Source of the DNA: Ruegeria sp. A3M17
Lineage (GTDB): Bacteria > Pseudomonadota > Alphaproteobacteria > Rhodobacterales > Rhodobacteraceae
Assembly (NCBI RefSeq): GCF_003318255.1
Contig: NZ_QOCF01000019.1
Coordinates: 62,001-126,000, forward strand
Direction of reading: 5' to 3'
DNA: 64,000 nt
How positions within the stretch are numbered: the stretch's first letter is position 1; each line of letters begins with the position of its first letter. Below are positions 61,126-64,000 of the stretch, one piece after another. The notes beneath the pieces were generated by a model. The model did no database searches, was not told the DNA's origin, and worked only from the letters and a program-made list of their open reading frames with translations. Both the position numbers and the translations under genes were made by a program.

Positions 61126-63084
61126 TCAAACATCCAACTCCTCCACAAACCGCGCGTTCTCCTGAATGTACTGGAACCGCAGTTCGGGTTTTTTGCCCAT
61201 CAGGCGCTCGACCAGGTCGCCGGTCTCACCGGGTTCGTCCTCGTCGATGGTGACCCGGATCAATTTCCGGGACGCGGGGTCCATCGTAGTCTCTTTCAGG
61301 TCTTTGGCGTCCATCTCACCCAGACCTTTGAAGCGGGATACGTCGATTTTACCCTTGCCGCCCAGACCTTTCTCAAGCCATTCGTCGCGCTCGGCCTCGT
61401 CCAGGCAATAAACGCGTTTCGCGCCTTGGGTCAGGCGATACAGGGGCGGGCAGGCCAGGTACAGGTGGCCCGTGTCGATCATCGGGCGCATCTGGGTAAA
61501 GAAGAACGTCATCAGCAGCGCCGCGATATGCGCGCCGTCCACGTCCGCGTCGGTCATGATGATGATCTTGTCATAGCGCAGATCGTCGACGTTGAACTTG
61601 GTCCCAAGACCGACACCCAGCGCTTGCGTCAGATCGTTGATCTCGGCATTGGTGCCCAGCTTGGAACTGGCCGCGCCCAGCACGTTCAGGATCTTGCCAC
61701 GCAGGGGCAGCAGGGCCTGCGTTTTGCGGTTTCGGCCCATTTTTGCAGAACCGCCCGCAGAATCTCCTTCGACGATGAATAATTCTGTTCCGTCGCGTGT
61801 TGAACTAGAACAGTCCACCAACTTGCCGGGAAGACGAAGTTTTTTAGTGGCGGACTTACGTTGTGTTTCTTTCTCGGCGCGTCGGCGCAGACGTTCTTCG
61901 GACCTCAGAATGAGGAAATCGAGAATAGCACCGGCGGATTTCGTGTCCGCGGCCAGCCAGTTATCGAAATGGTCGCGGACCGAATTCTCTACCAGCCGCT
62001 GCGCCTCGACCGTCGCAAGGCGATCTTTGGTCTGGCCCACGAATTCCGGTTCACTGATAAAGCAGGACACCAGCGCGCAGCCACCGGTTATCAGGTCGTC
62101 GCGGGTGATCTGCGCGGCCTTCTTGTTGTTGATCAGTTCGCCGTACGCCTTGATCCCTTTCAGGACTGCAGCCCAGAACCCGGCGACATGGGTGCCGCCT
62201 TCGGGGGTGGGGACGGTGTTACAGTAGGACTGGATGAACCCGTCGCGCGAGGGCGTCCAGTTGATCGCCCATTCGACCTTGCCGGCGGCACCGAATTTTT
62301 CTCGAAAGTCCACAGTGCCGGCAAAGGGTTGCTCGGCATAGGTGGACGAGCCGTTCATCGTTTCCTTGAGGTAATCCGACAAGCCGCCCGGGAAATGGAA
62401 GCTGGCCTCGGTTGGCGTTTCGCCATCGTCGATATGGGATTTCCAGCGAATTTCGACGCCCGAGAACAGGTAGGCCTTGGAGCGGATGGATTTGAACAAG
62501 CGGGCAGGTTTGAACTTATGATGTCCGAAGATGTCCGGGTCGGCGTGGAAAGTGACGGTAGTGCCACGCCGGTTCGGCGCTGCGCCCACTTTTTCGACCG
62601 GACCCTGCGGAACACCACGCGAAAAGCGTTGCTCATACAGTTGTTTGTCCCGCGCCACCTGCACGACCATGGAATCTGACAACGCATTAACAACCGATGC
62701 ACCCACACCGTGCAGACCGCCCGAGGTCTGATAGGCCTTGCCCGAGAACTTACCGCCAGCGTGCAGGGTGCAGAGGATCACCTCGAGCGCGGATTTGTCC
62801 GGAAACTTGGGGTGGGGGTCGATCGGAATACCGCGCCCGTTATCGCGCACCGTCAGGGCGTAATCGGCGTGCAGCTCAACCTCGATCCGGTTGGCGTGGC
62901 CCGCAACCGCTTCGTCCATCGAGTTGTCGAGGATTTCGGCGACCATATGGTGCAGCGCGCGTTCGTCCGTGCCGCCGATATACATGCCGGGGCGTTTGCG
63001 GACCGGTTCCAGACCTTCAAGCACCTCGATCGAGGAGGCGTCATAGGTATTGGTCGCTTCTGGCGTCAACAGATCGTCGGGCAT
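61126..63084 (-). CDS. parE: DNA topoisomerase IV subunit B
   Basis: A 652-aa type IIA topoisomerase ATPase/TOPRIM subunit. GHKL ATPase motifs are visible (EILDNSMDEAVAG, VRDNGRGIP, GLHGVGASVVNALS), then the TOPRIM segments EGDSAGGSAKMGR and IMTDADVDGAHI. The length is about 650 aa, without the ~170-aa insert of Gram-negative GyrB, which identifies ParE. It decatenates sister chromosomes with ParC. The ATG at 63084 is preferred over 63117. Confidence 0.96.
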   Translation of the reverse strand: MPDDLLTPEATNTYDASSIEVLEGLEPVRKRPGMYIGGTDERALHHMVAEILDNSMDEAVAGHANRIEVELHADYALTVRDNGRGIPIDPHPKFPDKSALEVILCTLHAGGKFSGKAYQTSGGLHGVGASVVNALSDSMVVQVARDKQLYEQRFSRGVPQGPVEKVGAAPNRRGTTVTFHADPDIFGHHKFKPARLFKSIRSKAYLFSGVEIRWKSHIDDGETPTEASFHFPGGLSDYLKETMNGSSTYAEQPFAGTVDFREKFGAAGKVEWAINWTPSRDGFIQSYCNTVPTPEGGTHVAGFWAAVLKGIKAYGELINNKKAAQITRDDLITGGCALVSCFISEPEFVGQTKDRLATVEAQRLVENSVRDHFDNWLAADTKSAGAILDFLILRSEERLRRRAEKETQRKSATKKLRLPGKLVDCSSSTRDGTELFIVEGDSAGGSAKMGRNRKTQALLPLRGKILNVLGAASSKLGTNAEINDLTQALGVGLGTKFNVDDLRYDKIIIMTDADVDGAHIAALLMTFFFTQMRPMIDTGHLYLACPPLYRLTQGAKRVYCLDEAERDEWLEKGLGGKGKIDVSRFKGLGEMDAKDLKETTMDPASRKLIRVTIDEDEPGETGDLVERLMGKKPELRFQYIQENARFVEELDV

Positions 63085-63282
63085 GGGTGCTGCTCTTGTT
63101 TTTGGGTTTGGTCCCATTATGGCAGGGGATGTGGTCCGGGGGAAGGGGCGCGCGAAGTGTTGTGTGCGGTTTGTCAGCTATGATGCGCCCCGATCGGGCA
63201 CTGAGGTTGAAACGCTATATGTTTGACTTGGCTGGAACCACGGTCACAAGGTCAGCCAGAGCGCCCTATTCCGATGGCCACC

Positions 63283-63798
63283 CTACACCAGCTCTTTGGC
63301 CTGCAGCACATCCGGATAATCGTCAATCCAGTCGCGAAAACGGTCGTTTGTGACAATAGTAGCACTTAGGTCGCGAGCGACCTGTAAAACAAGCGGGTCG
63401 GCTGGCGTTCCCTTGGGTGCGACCATAACGTGGTCAATGGGCAACCCAAGCAGAGCTGCAAGGGTTTTGTCCTTCATGTAGCGATCCGAGATTTTGTAGC
63501 CGACATTTGCATCGAACACGACGCCGGGGGTCAGGCCGGCCGTTGTCAGAGCGTCGACGACTTCGCGCACGGTGGCAATGTCCGGAACGCCCTCTCGCCA
63601 ATGCAGAACATTTGATCCGTCAACAACGGCCCAGTTCTTCGGGGCTTTCGATCTGCGCAACCATTTTCCAACCAGCAATATCGCGCTTGCGACGATGCAA
63701 AGCCCTGCGACCATTGCCCAATCAGAAAGAGCAGAGTGGAACAGAGTCGCGAACAGGCCGCAGATTGACAGGACAAACAAGTACAGAGGAAGGCGCAT
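63283..63798 (-). CDS. Membrane-anchored NYN/PIN-like (Zc3h12a-type) nuclease
   Basis: A 171-aa protein with two N-terminal transmembrane helices (LYLFVLSICGLFATLFHSAL and WAMVAGLCIVASAILLVG) and a C-terminal NYN/PIN domain. The acidic residues are in VVDGSNVLHW, DANVGYK, ADPLVLQVARD and IVTNDRFRDW, matching Zc3h12a/Regnase-type RNases. It is likely a membrane-bound RNase. The biological target is unknown. It has no obvious operon partner here. Confidence 0.82.
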   Translation of the reverse strand: MRLPLYLFVLSICGLFATLFHSALSDWAMVAGLCIVASAILLVGKWLRRSKAPKNWAVVDGSNVLHWREGVPDIATVREVVDALTTAGLTPGVVFDANVGYKISDRYMKDKTLAALLGLPIDHVMVAPKGTPADPLVLQVARDLSATIVTNDRFRDWIDDYPDVLQAKELV

Positions 63799-64000
63799 GG
63801 CTGAAAAATCAAAATAGTGAAACGGGGTGTCGGCAGTTCTTTATCAGGTGGCGGTGGAGAATGCCCAGAGCGTTCTCATTGCAGTCAGGTGAAATGTCCC
63901 GGGTAGACGTGGCCGCCAAGGCCTCGCATTGTTCCTGCAACCTGTTTAGGTTTGGCTGCAAAAGCAAATGGATACGGGAGGCAAAGAGATGAGCTGGATC
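63799..64000. other. Right edge; possible start of another gene
   Basis: No complete gene. An ATG at 63990 is preceded at good distance by GGGAGG and reads MSW before the window ends, so a plus-strand gene may begin here. The remainder shows nothing supported. Confidence 0.3.

Overview
The window looks like a chromosomal segment of a marine alphaproteobacterium of the Roseobacter group (Rhodobacteraceae). The evidence is the GC-rich backbone, a riboswitch-led cobW-cobN locus, cobQ, a DUF6280-type small protein, a TRAP transporter operon and a short ParE. This taxonomic call is an inference from gene content, because no ribosomal RNA is present.

Layout. Positions 1-4430 hold cobalamin biosynthesis genes on the minus strand behind a cobalamin riboswitch: a DUF1636 protein, a CobW GTPase and the first ~897 codons of CobN. 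Positions 4946-37607 are an accessory region next to an intact tRNA-Cys gene (37607-37680). A 47-bp exact copy of the tRNA-Cys 3' part lies at 24679-24725 and a decayed 14-bp copy at 4946-4959, so the region reads as two tandem islands. The left island (about 20 kb) starts with a P4-type integrase, an AlpA-like regulator and a DUF3987 protein, a layout like a phage satellite. Its cargo is almost all defence: a Mokosh type II-like helicase/PLD fusion, a Fic protein with a nuclease-like N-terminal module, McrBC with two predicted PUA/EVE-like modules, and Hachiman (HamA/HamB). The right island (about 13 kb) holds a phage-type replication protein whose gene carries a large inverted repeat, a hipBA toxin-antitoxin pair with three evenly spaced operators, a set of redox/detoxification genes around a LysR regulator, and an operon for a DUF4142 protein, a cupredoxin and an NrtS-like membrane protein.

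Positions 37.7-47.6 kb return to housekeeping functions: a Pcm-like methyltransferase, TolC, a PopZ-like protein, CobQ, a membrane hydrolase-like protein, EF-P, YgfZ and a glycosyltransferase. Positions 47.6-60.1 kb form a catabolic locus: an RpiR regulator divergent from an N-formylglutamate amidohydrolase-like gene and a TRAP transporter (Q-M-P), followed by a Na/Pi cotransporter, a glutamine synthetase-like ligase, an aldehyde dehydrogenase, an iron-type alcohol dehydrogenase, an EamA exporter and an alpha/beta hydrolase. The enzyme set fits uptake of an amino alcohol, gamma-glutamylation, two oxidations and hydrolytic release of glutamate. Positions 60.1-64 kb hold two small exported proteins, ParE and a membrane-anchored NYN/PIN-like nuclease.

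No CRISPR array, rRNA or complete insertion sequence was seen.
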